Positions 27,377 to 36,756 of a stretch of DNA of 64,000 nt are shown piece after piece. The DNA is from Sphaerisporangium fuscum (lineage in GTDB: Bacteria > Actinomycetota > Actinomycetes > Streptosporangiales > Streptosporangiaceae): the NCBI RefSeq assembly GCF_018531465.1, contig NZ_JAHDTF010000003.1:310001-374000 (forward strand). Direction: 5' to 3'. The position numbers and the translations under genes are program-made. The notes under the pieces were generated by a model that saw only the letters and a list, made by a program, of their open reading frames with translations, was not told the DNA's origin and did not search any database. Within the stretch, counting starts at the first letter, position 1. Each line of letters begins with the position of its first letter.

Positions 27377-27380
<4 letters not shown>
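26628..27380 (-). CDS. paaF: Enoyl-CoA hydratase/isomerase, PaaF-like
   Basis: A 250-residue crotonase of normal length, GTG start. The oxyanion-hole motifs FAAGADIAQL and DGHALGGGAELAYACD are present, with catalytic acid region GNPETGLGILAAAG. In phenylacetate degradation PaaF hydrates 2,3-dehydroadipyl-CoA; a general beta-oxidation hydratase cannot be excluded. It overlaps both neighbours by 4 bp, forming a thiolase-hydratase-dehydrogenase block that takes the ring-cleavage product to acetyl-CoA and succinyl-CoA. It is the only intact crotonase in the window. Confidence 0.85.
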
Positions 27381-28555
<1,175 letters not shown>

Positions 28556-28609
28556 GGGAGGCTCCTGTGGTCGGTGGATGTGCGTGGACGGAGGCGGTGG
28601 AGCGGGGAT

Positions 28610-29701
28610 TCAGGCGTCGAAGTCGACGGTCACCTTCTCGCTGACCGGGAACGTCTGGCATGTCAGGACGAACCCGGCGTCCACTTCGGACGGTTCGAGG
28701 GCGTAGTTGCGGCGCATGTCGGTCTCGCCGTCGCGGACGACGGCGCGGCACGTCCCGCAGACGCCGCCCTTGCAGGCGAACGGCAGATCGGAGCGCGTCG
28801 CCTGGGCGCCGTCGAGGAGCGTCCTCTCCCGGGAGACGGCCGACGTCGTCCGGACGCCGTCGAGCACGGTCGTCAGCTCGGTCGTCGCGCCGGGCGCGAT
28901 CCTGTCGCCGGGCCGCCGGGGCCGCGGCGGTGGCTCGTCGACGTGGAACAGCTCGACGTGCACGCGGTCCGCGGGGACGCCGAGCTCGGTGAGCACCGCG
29001 CGCGCGTGCTGGACCATCCGCAGCGGGCCGCAGAGCCAGACGTGGTCGAACACCTCGGCCGGTACCGGGCCGGTGAGCAGGCGGCGCAACCGGTCGCCGT
29101 CGAGCCGTCCCGAGAACAGCTCGACATCGCGCGGCTCGCGCGAGAGCACGTGGACCAGCTGCAGGCGCGGGCCGTACCGGTTCTTCAGGTCGCCGAGCTC
29201 CTCGGCGAACATGACGGTGCGGCTCGTCCGGTTGCCGTACAGGAGCGACACCTGGGCTCCGGGGTGGGTGAGCACCGTCGAGGCCACCGACAGCATCGGG
29301 GTGATGCCCGACCCCGCGGCCACGCACAGGTGCCGCTCCCCCCGGGCCGGGTCGGCCCGCCAGGTGCCGGTCGGCGTCCGCACCTCGATCCGCGTCCCCG
29401 GCGCCACCTCGCGCAGGAGCCAGGAGGAGAACAGGCCGCCGGGGATCTCGCGGACGCCGATCCGCGGCGCGGCGCCGGCCGGCGCGCAGATCGAGTAGGA
29501 CCGGCGATGCTCCCGCCCGCCGACGACGCGGCGCAGGGTGAGCGACTGCCCGGCCCGGAAGGCGTACGCGTCGCGCAGCTCGCCGGGGACGTCGAACGTG
29601 ATCGCCACCGCGTCCTCGCACAGATGGTCCACGGCCGCCACGGTCAGCGGGTGGAAGGCGGCGGTCCGGGCCGGCGCGAGGCCCGGCGCGGGCATGCTCA
29701 T
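28610..29701 (-). CDS. paaE: Phenylacetyl-CoA epoxidase reductase subunit PaaE
   Basis: A 363-residue reductase: FAD/NAD(P)H-binding ferredoxin reductase module (RSYSICAP flavin motif, VAAGSGITPMLS nucleotide motif) followed by a C-terminal 2Fe-2S ferredoxin with FACKGGVCGTC and a fourth Cys in LTCQTFP. It passes electrons from NADPH to the di-iron oxygenase PaaA. The ATG is one base beyond the stop of the paaD scrap and uses an AAGGAG site inside that scrap. An in-frame GTG 15 codons upstream gives a Ser-rich leader translated from the scrap and is unlikely. Confidence 0.92.
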   Translation of the reverse strand: MSMPAPGLAPARTAAFHPLTVAAVDHLCEDAVAITFDVPGELRDAYAFRAGQSLTLRRVVGGREHRRSYSICAPAGAAPRIGVREIPGGLFSSWLLREVAPGTRIEVRTPTGTWRADPARGERHLCVAAGSGITPMLSVASTVLTHPGAQVSLLYGNRTSRTVMFAEELGDLKNRYGPRLQLVHVLSREPRDVELFSGRLDGDRLRRLLTGPVPAEVFDHVWLCGPLRMVQHARAVLTELGVPADRVHVELFHVDEPPPRPRRPGDRIAPGATTELTTVLDGVRTTSAVSRERTLLDGAQATRSDLPFACKGGVCGTCRAVVRDGETDMRRNYALEPSEVDAGFVLTCQTFPVSEKVTVDFDA

Positions 29702-29702
29702 G

Positions 29703-29748
29703 TCAGATCTCCTTGACGTGCTCGAAAGGCTCGAGGCAGCGCTCACCA
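29703..29748 (-). pseudogene. paaD: paaD deletion remnant (start overlap plus last ~12 codons)
   Basis: In the frame ending at the TGA next to the paaE start, the sequence reads CLEPFEHVKEI-stop. PaaD proteins, which are about 160 residues long, end in a C-x-EPF-x-x-x-K pattern, for example CREPFDYFKCI in E. coli as I recall it. Upstream the frame runs directly into the paaC stop. The GTGAGC overlapping that stop is probably the original paaD start, now out of frame with the tail. Nearly all of paaD, an Fe-S assembly accessory, has therefore been removed while the paaE ribosome site was kept. Confidence 0.75.
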
Positions 29749-30654
29749 GCGTCCGCTCGGGTGTGCGCGCGCGACCACCTGCATCTCGGCGAGCAGCCGG
29801 TCGAGGGCCTCGGTGTGCGCGCCGTCACGACCTCCGCCGGCGACGGCCGGCGGCGCGAGGTCCGGGCGGTCGACGCCGCTCACGGCGAGGACCTGGTCGA
29901 GGACGACGTCCACCTCGTCGCGGATGGAGGCGGGGTCCACGGCGGCGCCGGCCCGGGCGAGTGAGAGCTCGACGGGATGCGTGACGAGCAGTTCGGCCCG
30001 GAGCGGCCACAGGGCGTCGAGGGCCGTGAGCAGCCTGCGGCGCGACTCCTCGGTGCCCTGCGCCAGGACGAGGAACCACCGCCCCGCCCAGTCCCGGTGG
30101 TAGGCGACCTCCTTGACGCCCTTGGCGGCCACCGCGGCCAGCACCTGGTCCGTGCTCGCGCGCAGCCGCTCCAGCAGCGCGTGCCGGGCCACCGAGAACA
30201 GGAGCAGGCGGACGACGACGTGCGCGAAGTCGCCGTTCGCCACCTCGGCGAGGCGCACGTTGCGGAACCGCCCGGCGTCCCGGAAGAAGGCCAGCGCGTC
30301 CTCCGGGGGCACCGGCGAGCCTTCGGGGAGGGCGGGGACGACGCCGGGGTCGGCGGCCGCGGCCCGCGCCAGGAGCAGGCGCGCCTGCCCGAGGAGATCG
30401 AGGGCCATGTTCGCCAGCGCGATGTCCTCCTCGAGGTCCGGCGCACGGCTGCACCACTCCGACAGGCGCTGCGACATGATCAGGGCGTCGTCGCCCAGCA
30501 TGAGGCAGTATCCGGCCAGGTCGGTGGAGGCCACGCCGGCCGGGGTGGTCGTGTCGACGCCGGCCAGGGGGTCCTCGAAGTCGCTGCCGAAGGCCCACTG
30601 GGAGGAGTCGCCCCCGATCAGGCCGTCGAAGACGCTGCCGTGCTCGTCGCTCAT
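29743..30654 (-). CDS. paaC: Phenylacetyl-CoA epoxidase structural subunit PaaC
   Basis: A 303-residue ferritin-like subunit that forms a heterodimer with the catalytic PaaA. Recognisable blocks: YCLMLGDDALIMSQRLSEWC, IALANMALDLLGQARLLL, FRNVRLAEVANGDFAHVVVRL and KGVKEVAYHRDWAGRWFLVLAQGTEES, with the family C-terminus LAEMQVVARAHPSGRW intact. It is longer than E. coli PaaC (about 250) because of a 45-residue N-terminal extension. GGAGACC lies 8 bases before the ATG. The next gene should be paaD but only its tail remains. Confidence 0.93.
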   Translation of the reverse strand: MSDEHGSVFDGLIGGDSSQWAFGSDFEDPLAGVDTTTPAGVASTDLAGYCLMLGDDALIMSQRLSEWCSRAPDLEEDIALANMALDLLGQARLLLARAAAADPGVVPALPEGSPVPPEDALAFFRDAGRFRNVRLAEVANGDFAHVVVRLLLFSVARHALLERLRASTDQVLAAVAAKGVKEVAYHRDWAGRWFLVLAQGTEESRRRLLTALDALWPLRAELLVTHPVELSLARAGAAVDPASIRDEVDVVLDQVLAVSGVDRPDLAPPAVAGGGRDGAHTEALDRLLAEMQVVARAHPSGRW

Positions 30655-30670
30655 GGTGGTCGGTCTCCGA

Positions 30671-30964
30671 TCACATGTGGGGCACGTCGCGGGGGATCTC
30701 GTAGAAGGTCGGGTGCCGGTAGACCTTGTCGCCGTTCGGCGCGAACAGCGGGTCCTTCTCGTCCGGGCTGGACGCCGTGACGGCGGCGGCCCGCACGACC
30801 CAGATGCTCACGCCCTCGTTGCGCCGGGTGTAGACGTCCCGCGCGTGCCGCACGGCCATCACGTCGTCCGGAGCGTGCAGCGATCCGACGTGCACGTGGT
30901 TGAGCCCCCGCTTGCCGCGGACGAACACCTCGTAGAGCGGCCACTCCCGCCGGTCGGCGCTCAT
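30671..30964 (-). CDS. paaB: Phenylacetyl-CoA epoxidase subunit PaaB
   Basis: A 97-residue small subunit, the usual length. The family N-terminus [20 protein letters not shown] and the [18 protein letters not shown] core are clear. PaaB bridges PaaAC dimers and is needed for activity. It overlaps the paaA stop in the ATGA pattern and precedes paaC by 16 bp. Confidence 0.95.
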   Translation of the reverse strand: MSADRREWPLYEVFVRGKRGLNHVHVGSLHAPDDVMAVRHARDVYTRRNEGVSIWVVRAAAVTASSPDEKDPLFAPNGDKVYRHPTFYEIPRDVPHM

Positions 30965-31923
30965 CGGGCGCCCGCCCGGGCCGACCGTTCCGCGAACGCC
31001 GACGCCGCCTCGCGCGCCCAGGCTCCCTCCTCGTGCGCGGCGCGGCGATGGGCCAGCCGCCGCGCGTTGCAGGGCCCGTCGCCGCGGATGACCGCGGCCA
31101 ACTCCTCCCAGTCCGGCTCGCCGAAGTCGTGGTGACCCCGTTCCTCGTTCCAGCGCAGGCCGGGGTCGGGCAGCGTCACCCCGAGCGCCTCGGCCTGGGG
31201 GACCGTCATGTCGACGAACTTCTGGCGCAGTTCGTCGTTGGAGTTGCGCTTGATGCGCCAGCCCATCGATCGTTCGCTGTTGGGGGAGTGGGCGTCCGGC
31301 GGGCCGAACATCATCAGGGCCGGCCACCAGAACCGGTCGACCGACTCCTGCACCATGGCGCGCTGGGCGTCGGTGCCGCGCATCATCGTCATGAGCAGCT
31401 CGTAGCCCTGCCGCTGGTGGAAGGACTCCTCCTTGCAGATGCGGATCATGGCCCGGCCGTACGGCCCGTAGGAGGTGCGGCAGAGCGGGACCTGGTTGCA
31501 GATCGCGGCGCCGTCGACGAGCCAGCCGATCGTGCCGACGTCGGCGTAGGACAGGGTCGGGTAGTTGAAGATCGAGGAGTACTTCTGCCTGCCTGTGAGC
31601 AGCAGGTCGGTCAGCTCGGCACGGGAGACGCCGAGGGTCTCGCACGCCGAGTACAGGTAGAGGCCGTGCCCGGCCTCGTCCTGCACCTTGGCCAGGAGGA
31701 TCGCCTTGCGGCGCAGGGACGGGGCGCGGCCGATCCAGTCGCCCTCGGGCTGCATGCCGATGATCTCGGAGTGCGCGTGCTGGGCGATCTGGCGTACGAG
31801 CGTCGCGCGGTAGGCCTCCGGCATCCAGTCACGGGGCTCGATGCGGTCGTCGCGCGCGATGGTCGCGTCGAACGAGGCCCGCAGCCGTCCATCCGCGTCC
31901 GGCTCCGTGGGGGTCGTCGTCAT
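30961..31923 (-). CDS. paaA: Phenylacetyl-CoA epoxidase catalytic subunit PaaA
   Basis: A 320-residue di-iron monooxygenase subunit, full length. Iron-ligand helices are visible: [30 protein letters not shown] and [19 protein letters not shown] with their Glu/His ligands. It epoxidises the aromatic ring of phenylacetyl-CoA using electrons from PaaE. A GGAGGGAAG site precedes the ATG. It is the first gene of the operon, divergent from paaZ across a palindromic operator. Confidence 0.95.
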   Translation of the reverse strand: MTTTPTEPDADGRLRASFDATIARDDRIEPRDWMPEAYRATLVRQIAQHAHSEIIGMQPEGDWIGRAPSLRRKAILLAKVQDEAGHGLYLYSACETLGVSRAELTDLLLTGRQKYSSIFNYPTLSYADVGTIGWLVDGAAICNQVPLCRTSYGPYGRAMIRICKEESFHQRQGYELLMTMMRGTDAQRAMVQESVDRFWWPALMMFGPPDAHSPNSERSMGWRIKRNSNDELRQKFVDMTVPQAEALGVTLPDPGLRWNEERGHHDFGEPDWEELAAVIRGDGPCNARRLAHRRAAHEEGAWAREAASAFAERSARAGAR

Positions 31924-31943
31924 CTTCCCTCCGAGACGTCGAG

Positions 31944-31974
31944 CTTATTTACTTATCGCTCGGTCAGTAATAAG
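31944..31974. promoter_or_regulatory. Palindromic operator between paaA and paaZ
   Basis: TTACT (31949-31953) and AGTAA (31966-31970) flank TATCGCTCGGTC; a wider arm pair CTTATT/AATAAG extends it with one extra T on the left. It stands 20 bases before the paaA ATG in an AT-rich island of the divergent spacer. This is where a TetR-type PaaR would be expected to bind both promoters. Confidence 0.6.
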
Positions 31975-32062
31975 GTCGCACAGGTCGGGCCGTACGCGCA
32001 ACAGGTGAAGGTTCGCGTCCCATCCGCGAGGTCCCCCTGATGCCCCGCCAAGAGGAGACAGT

Positions 32063-34117
32063 GTGAGCACGATGCTGGAGAGCTACGCCGCCGGACGATG
32101 GTTCCGCGCGGCGGACGACGGGGAGCCTCTGCTCGACGCCGCCACGGGTGAGGAGGTCGCACGGGTCTCCAGCCGGGGGCTGGACGTCGCCGCGATGGTC
32201 CGGCACGCCCGGCGGGCCGGCGGCCCCGCCCTGCGATCCCTGACCTTCCACGAACGAGCCGCCATGCTCAAGGCGCTGGCCAAGCACCTGACCGCGCACA
32301 AGGAGGAGCTCTACGCGCTGTCGGTGCGGACCGGCGCCACCTCACGGGACACGATGGTCGACGTCGACGGCGGCATCGGCACCCTGTTCAGCTACGCGAG
32401 CAGGGGAGTACGCGAGCTTCCGAACGACACGGTCGTCCTGGACGGCGGCCTGGAACGCCTGGGCAAGGGCGGCACGTTCGTCGGCCGGCACGTCTACGCG
32501 TCCCGGCCCGGCGTCGCGGTCCAGATCAACGCCTTCAACTTCCCCGTCTGGGGGATGCTCGAGAAACTCGCCCCCGCGTTCCTCGCCGGACTGCCCTCGA
32601 TCGTCAAACCCGCGAGCCAGACCGCCTACCTCACCGAGCTCACCGTCCGGCTGATCATCGAGTCGGGGATCCTGCCCGAGGGCACGCTCCAGCTCCTCGC
32701 GGGCGGCGCGGGGACACTGCTCGACGAGCTGACGGTCCAGGACTCCGTCGCCTTCACCGGCTCGGCGCACACCGCCAGGATCCTGCGCCGCCACCCGAGC
32801 GTCCTGGACGGCGGCGTCGTCCTCGGCGTCGAGGCCGACTCCCTCAACTGCTCGATCCTCGGACCCGACGTACGGCCGGAGGACCCGGAGTTCGACCTGT
32901 TCGTCAAGGGAGTCGTCACCGAGATGACGGTGAAGGCGGGGCAGAAGTGCACCGCCATCCGCCGGGTGCTCGTGCCCGGGACGATGGCCGGCCGCGTGGT
33001 CGAGGCGCTCGCCGCGCGCCTGGCGAAGGTGACCGTCGGCGACCCGCGCAACCCGGACGTGCGGATGGGCGCGCTCGCGAGCCTCGGCCAGCGCGACGAG
33101 GTGCGCAAGGCCGTCGAGGCGCTGAAGGCGAACGCCGAGGTCGTCGTCGGCGACCCCGGGGGAGGGGCCCTGCTCGACGGCGACCCCGAGCGCGGCGCGT
33201 TCATGACCCCGCTCGTGCTGCGCGCGCGGCCCGGCGCCGCCGAGCCGCACGACGTGGAGCCGTTCGGCCCGGTGAGCACCGTGCTCACCTACGACGACCT
33301 GGAGTCGGCGATCGGCCTGGCGGCGCGCGGCAAGGGCAGCCTCGTCGCCTCCGTCGTCACCCACGACCCGCAGGTCGCGCGGTCCGTCGTGCTCGGGCTG
33401 GCGCCCTGGCACGGCCGGGTCCTCGTCCTGGACCGGGACGACGCCAAGGAGTCCACCGGGCACGGCTCGCCGCTGCCCGTCCTGGTGCACGGCGGCCCCG
33501 GGCGGGCCGGCGGCGGCGAGGAGCTCGGCGGCGTCCGCGGGGTCCTGCGCCACATGCAGCGCACCGCCGTCCAGGCCTCCCCGGACCTGCTCACCGCGGT
33601 CACCGGGCAGTGGACGACCGGCGCCGCGCGCGCCGAGTCGGATGTCCATCCCTTCCGCAAGTCGCTGGCGGAGCTGCGGATCGGGGACGGCATCTCCTCC
33701 GTGCCGCGGACGGTCTCGCTCGCCGACATCGACCACTTCGCCGAGTTCACCGGCGACACCTTCTACGCGCACACCGACGCCGACGCCGCCGCGCGCAACC
33801 CCCTGTTCGGCGGCATCGTCGCGCACGGGTACCTGGTGGTGTCCCTCGCCGCCGGTCTCTTCGTCGACCCGGCGCCCGGGCCGGTGCTGGCGAACTTCGG
33901 CGTCGACGGGCTGCGCTTCCTCACCCCGGTGAAGGCGGGCGACGCCATCGCCGTGACGCTGACCGTCAAGCAGATCACACCCCGCGTCAACGCGGACTAC
34001 GGCGAGGTCCGCTGGGAGGCGGTCGTGACCAACCAGGACGGCCAGGCGGTCGCCACCTACGATGTGCTCACCCTCGTGGCCAAGACCTGGCCCGCGACGT
34101 CCGCGCCGTCCTGCTGA
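32063..34117 (+). CDS. paaZ: Bifunctional aldehyde dehydrogenase/oxepin-CoA hydrolase PaaZ
   Basis: A 684-residue fusion enzyme of normal length. Residues about 1-510 are an aldehyde dehydrogenase with INAFNFPVWGMLEKLAPA and the nucleophile Cys296 in AGQKCTAIRR. Residues about 530-675 are a MaoC-like hotdog hydratase (DIDHFAEFTGDTFYAHTDADAA, NPLFGGIVAHGYLVVSLAAG). It opens oxepin-CoA and oxidises the resulting semialdehyde. A GAGGAGA site precedes the GTG. The last seven residues (PATSAPSC) are read from sequence belonging to a crotonase shard in another frame, so the natural terminus may have been altered. Confidence 0.92.
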   Translation: MSTMLESYAAGRWFRAADDGEPLLDAATGEEVARVSSRGLDVAAMVRHARRAGGPALRSLTFHERAAMLKALAKHLTAHKEELYALSVRTGATSRDTMVDVDGGIGTLFSYASRGVRELPNDTVVLDGGLERLGKGGTFVGRHVYASRPGVAVQINAFNFPVWGMLEKLAPAFLAGLPSIVKPASQTAYLTELTVRLIIESGILPEGTLQLLAGGAGTLLDELTVQDSVAFTGSAHTARILRRHPSVLDGGVVLGVEADSLNCSILGPDVRPEDPEFDLFVKGVVTEMTVKAGQKCTAIRRVLVPGTMAGRVVEALAARLAKVTVGDPRNPDVRMGALASLGQRDEVRKAVEALKANAEVVVGDPGGGALLDGDPERGAFMTPLVLRARPGAAEPHDVEPFGPVSTVLTYDDLESAIGLAARGKGSLVASVVTHDPQVARSVVLGLAPWHGRVLVLDRDDAKESTGHGSPLPVLVHGGPGRAGGGEELGGVRGVLRHMQRTAVQASPDLLTAVTGQWTTGAARAESDVHPFRKSLAELRIGDGISSVPRTVSLADIDHFAEFTGDTFYAHTDADAAARNPLFGGIVAHGYLVVSLAAGLFVDPAPGPVLANFGVDGLRFLTPVKAGDAIAVTLTVKQITPRVNADYGEVRWEAVVTNQDGQAVATYDVLTLVAKTWPATSAPSC

Positions 34118-34162
34118 CCGGCGCGGGCGAGGCGTTCTGCGCCGGCCTGTTGGCCGACGCCG
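34084..34162 (+). pseudogene. Shard of a crotonase (paaG-like) gene
   Basis: In the frame one base off paaZ, the sequence reads DVRAVLLTGAGEAFCAG, the oxyanion-hole signature found near residue 50-65 of enoyl-CoA hydratases. No crotonase sequence is present before or after it: upstream is the paaZ end, downstream is the 3' end of the MFS gene on the other strand. In paa clusters a crotonase (paaG) often neighbours paaZ, so this is probably what is left of it after two deletions. Confidence 0.7.
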
Positions 34163-35470
34163 TCAGCGCAGGTCACGGCCTCCGCCTCCATCTCCCGCCT
34201 TGATCCGGCGAAACCGCCGCCAGGCGGTCGCGCCGGGCCGGTGCTCTCCGCGGGCCGTGACCGTCAGGGCGACGGCGGTCAGCGCGGAGAGCAGGGTCCA
34301 GCTCGGCGCGAAGCTGCCGGTCAGGTCCCTGAGCAGGCCGAGAGCGGGCGGCGCGAGGACGACGGCGATCTGGTTGAGGGCCATCACCGAGCCGAGGGCG
34401 AATCCCGTCTTGCCCGGTGGCGCCGATTCGGCCACATGGGCGACCCACGGGCCGTACCAGCCGATCCCGAAGAACCCGAGCCAGATGAACAACAGGCAGG
34501 CCGCCACAGGTGAACGCCCCACGGGAGTGATCAGCGCCGACATCCCCGCGGTCACAGCGGCCATACAGGCCAGGACACAGACGTAGCGTCCGGACCTGCT
34601 GCGGTCGCTCCAGGCCGCCAGGCAGACGCGGCCGGCGACGCCCGCCCCCTGAGCCGCCACCAGAACGAGGGCCGCCGAACCTTCCTCGACAGCCGTCACC
34701 TCGTGGAGGTACAGCACGGTCAGGACGCCTACCCCGCTGTGCACCGAGACCAGGCTCATCCCGGACAAAATGAGCTTCACCATGGACGGTTCACGGAGCA
34801 TCCGCAGCCGGGCACCCGACCGCGACGCGAGCGAGGCATGCGACCGCGCGTCAGGAGGAGTGCCGTCCCGGGAAGGGCTTCGGGCGGGCGGCCGGCGGTA
34901 GAGGCCCATGAAGGCGATGGCCCCCAGCAGCGCGACGACTGCGCCGGCCATGAGCGCCGCGCGCAGGCCGAGAGCGGCGGCGAGGACGGGCAGCGCCGCC
35001 GCGGCCAGTACGCCGCCCAGCGGCAGACCCGCCTGGCGGATCCCCATCGCCACCCCCCGCCGGGAGGCGTCGAACCAGGACGCCACCGACTTGCTGCCGC
35101 CGGGCTGGACAGTGCTGTATCCCGCACCGACGATCAGCAGGACAAGGAGCAGGGAGGAATATCCCCGCACCACGCTTCCCACACCGAGACTCACGGCGAC
35201 CACACCGGCCCCGATTCCGACGACCCACCGCTCGTCGTAGCGGTCCAGCAGTTCCCCGGCCACCAGCAACCCGACCAAGGGGACCAGTTGCGCCGCCGAG
35301 AGCAGGAGACCCAGTTGCGCCGTACTCAGGCTCAGATCATGTCGCAGGTGGATGCCCATCGCCCCGATGCCCTGCACGAAGAACCCGGAGGCGGCCTGGG
35401 TGAAGGTGGCGACACCGAGGACGACCCACCGGTATCGCCACGTGTGGTGCGCCGGCTCGCCGCCGCTCAT
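34163..35470 (-). CDS. MFS transporter
   Basis: A 435-residue, 12-helix major facilitator protein. I chose the ATG with GGGGAG five bases upstream (MSGGEPAHHTWRYRWVV) over a GTG 31 codons upstream that would overlap the GNAT gene. Landmarks are AGELLDRYDERWVVGIG between helices 2 and 3 and the corresponding CLAAWSDRSRSGRYV in the second half. A long cytoplasmic loop separates the halves. The substrate is unknown; similarity in layout to oxalate/formate-type or drug exporters gives no firm guide. The 3' end abuts the crotonase shard. Confidence 0.88.
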   Translation of the reverse strand: MSGGEPAHHTWRYRWVVLGVATFTQAASGFFVQGIGAMGIHLRHDLSLSTAQLGLLLSAAQLVPLVGLLVAGELLDRYDERWVVGIGAGVVAVSLGVGSVVRGYSSLLLVLLIVGAGYSTVQPGGSKSVASWFDASRRGVAMGIRQAGLPLGGVLAAAALPVLAAALGLRAALMAGAVVALLGAIAFMGLYRRPPARSPSRDGTPPDARSHASLASRSGARLRMLREPSMVKLILSGMSLVSVHSGVGVLTVLYLHEVTAVEEGSAALVLVAAQGAGVAGRVCLAAWSDRSRSGRYVCVLACMAAVTAGMSALITPVGRSPVAACLLFIWLGFFGIGWYGPWVAHVAESAPPGKTGFALGSVMALNQIAVVLAPPALGLLRDLTGSFAPSWTLLSALTAVALTVTARGEHRPGATAWRRFRRIKAGDGGGGRDLR

Positions 35471-35547
35471 CCGGCTCCCCGCTCTGGACGAGGTTCCATC
35501 GGTCTTCACGGTCGCGCGGCCGATCGCCCCGTACCGCCGGGCATCCG

Positions 35548-36027
35548 TCACGGACGCCAGCACAGCGCGGGGTCGGGGTGGTCGAAGAAGCCGAGTTCCC
35601 GGTAGAGCGGCTCGCCCTCGCGAGAGGCGTACAGATCCACCCGGACGGCCTCACGTTCCCGGAACCAGTCGAGTAGGCCCCGCATGATGGCGCGGCTGTG
35701 GCCACGTCGTCGATACGCCGGGTCGGTGACCACGCCGATCACGTGTCCGATCCGGCCGTTCCGGGAGTGCGGGCCGGGAAACCACTGCTCGATGGTGCCG
35801 ATGCCGCAGGCGGCGAGGCCGTCGTCACCGTCCACGACCAGGATCCGTGCGTCGTCCTCCGCCAGCTTTTCCTCCAGGACCGCGGCAAGGGTCTCCCGCC
35901 AGTCGCCGCCCGCTGACGAGGGGTTGAAGAAGTCTCCGCCGAGGTCCTCGAACAACAACGCCCGCAGACGGACGAGTTCGGTGATGTCTTCCTGGGACGC
36001 CGGCCGTACATCGGTGTGAGCTGTCAT
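35548..36027 (-). CDS. GNAT-family N-acetyltransferase
   Basis: A 159-residue GNAT protein. The acetyl-CoA pyrophosphate loop is VTDPAYRRRGHSRAIMRGLLDW (Q/RxxGxG-type, here RRRGHSR), followed by beta-strand VRVDLYASREGEPLYRELGF. An N-terminal MTAHTDVRPASQEDITELVRLR is typical. The acceptor is unknown. It precedes the MFS gene by 77 bp in the same direction and could share its transcript; a perfect inverted repeat lies 15 bases upstream of its start. Confidence 0.87.
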   Translation of the reverse strand: MTAHTDVRPASQEDITELVRLRALLFEDLGGDFFNPSSAGGDWRETLAAVLEEKLAEDDARILVVDGDDGLAACGIGTIEQWFPGPHSRNGRIGHVIGVVTDPAYRRRGHSRAIMRGLLDWFREREAVRVDLYASREGEPLYRELGFFDHPDPALCWRP

Positions 36028-36041
36028 GCCGATCAGACTCG

Positions 36042-36072
36042 TGTAAGGGTCTTGTACACATCAACCCTTACA
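36042..36072. promoter_or_regulatory. Perfect 9-bp inverted repeat upstream of the GNAT gene
   Basis: TGTAAGGGT and ACCCTTACA are exact complements separated by 13 bases containing TTGTACA. It lies 15 bases before the GNAT ATG and 56 bases after the Lrp stop. Low G/C content and position favour an operator in the promoter over a terminator, though the latter cannot be excluded. Confidence 0.5.
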
Positions 36073-36127
36073 TCGAGAACGTCGTGCACCTGGCCGACCG
36101 GCGGCCGCCAGGCCTTCAGGCCGTCCC

Positions 36128-36637
36128 TCAGTTCCCGACCTTCCCCCACTCCGCGCCCCGGCCGCGGGCCTCGTCGAAGACCAGCCACGTACGCGTGGCG
36201 CGGACGCCGGGGACGTCCTGGATGCGTTCCAGCACGACGTGCCTGAGCGCCGCGTTGTCCGGGGTCCTGACCAGGATCAGGACGTCGTAGTCGCCTCCGA
36301 CCATCGCGAAGTGCTCGACGTAGGGGATCTCCTGGAGCCTCGCCGACACCGTGCGCCAGGAGTTCTGCTCGATGGTGACCGAGACGTACGCGCTGGTGCC
36401 CAGGCCCGCCTTGTGCGGCGCGAGCTCGGCGGTGAAACCGGTGATCACCCCGTCGTCGATCAACCGGGTGAGCCGCGCGTAGGCGTTGCCGCGCGAGATG
36501 TGGACGCGTTCGGCGAGGGTCCGCACCGACATCCGGCCGTCGCGCCGCAACTCGGCGATGATCGCGCGATCCACTTCGTCGAGCCGTCCGGCCGAATGTC
36601 CCGGCCATCCCTCGTCGACGCCCCCTCCGGTCAACAT
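36128..36637 (-). CDS. Lrp/AsnC-family regulator, probable BkdR
   Basis: A 169-residue regulator. The start is set by GGAGGGCCAA-ATG; an ATG ten codons upstream has no ribosome site. The helix-turn-helix spans about residues 20-65 (LDEVDRAIIAELRRDGRMSVRTLAERVHISRGNAYARLTRL), and the RAM/ACT ligand domain follows (YVEHFAMVGGDYDVLILVRTPD). It is divergent from the branched-chain dehydrogenase operon, the classic position of BkdR, which responds to branched-chain amino acids. Function is inferred from family and position. Confidence 0.87.
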   Translation of the reverse strand: MLTGGGVDEGWPGHSAGRLDEVDRAIIAELRRDGRMSVRTLAERVHISRGNAYARLTRLIDDGVITGFTAELAPHKAGLGTSAYVSVTIEQNSWRTVSARLQEIPYVEHFAMVGGDYDVLILVRTPDNAALRHVVLERIQDVPGVRATRTWLVFDEARGRGAEWGKVGN

Positions 36638-36756
36638 TTGGCCCTCCACGAGTCCACTAGAGACCATTTGTCGCTGATTGTGCCCTATGTCTTGAACGGT
36701 TGGCTCCCTCGCCGGAGGCTTCTCTCGTCAAACGTCCAGAGAAAGCGAGCGACGCC

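Noticed and set aside
29702-29746. 15-codon N-terminal extension of PaaE (Ser-rich)
   Set aside because: It translates the paaD scrap in the wrong frame; the ATG with AAGGAG fits family starts.
36700-36756. TTG-initiated N-terminal extension of the E1 alpha subunit
   Set aside because: No ribosome site, and the extension overlaps the expected promoter of the divergent Lrp gene.
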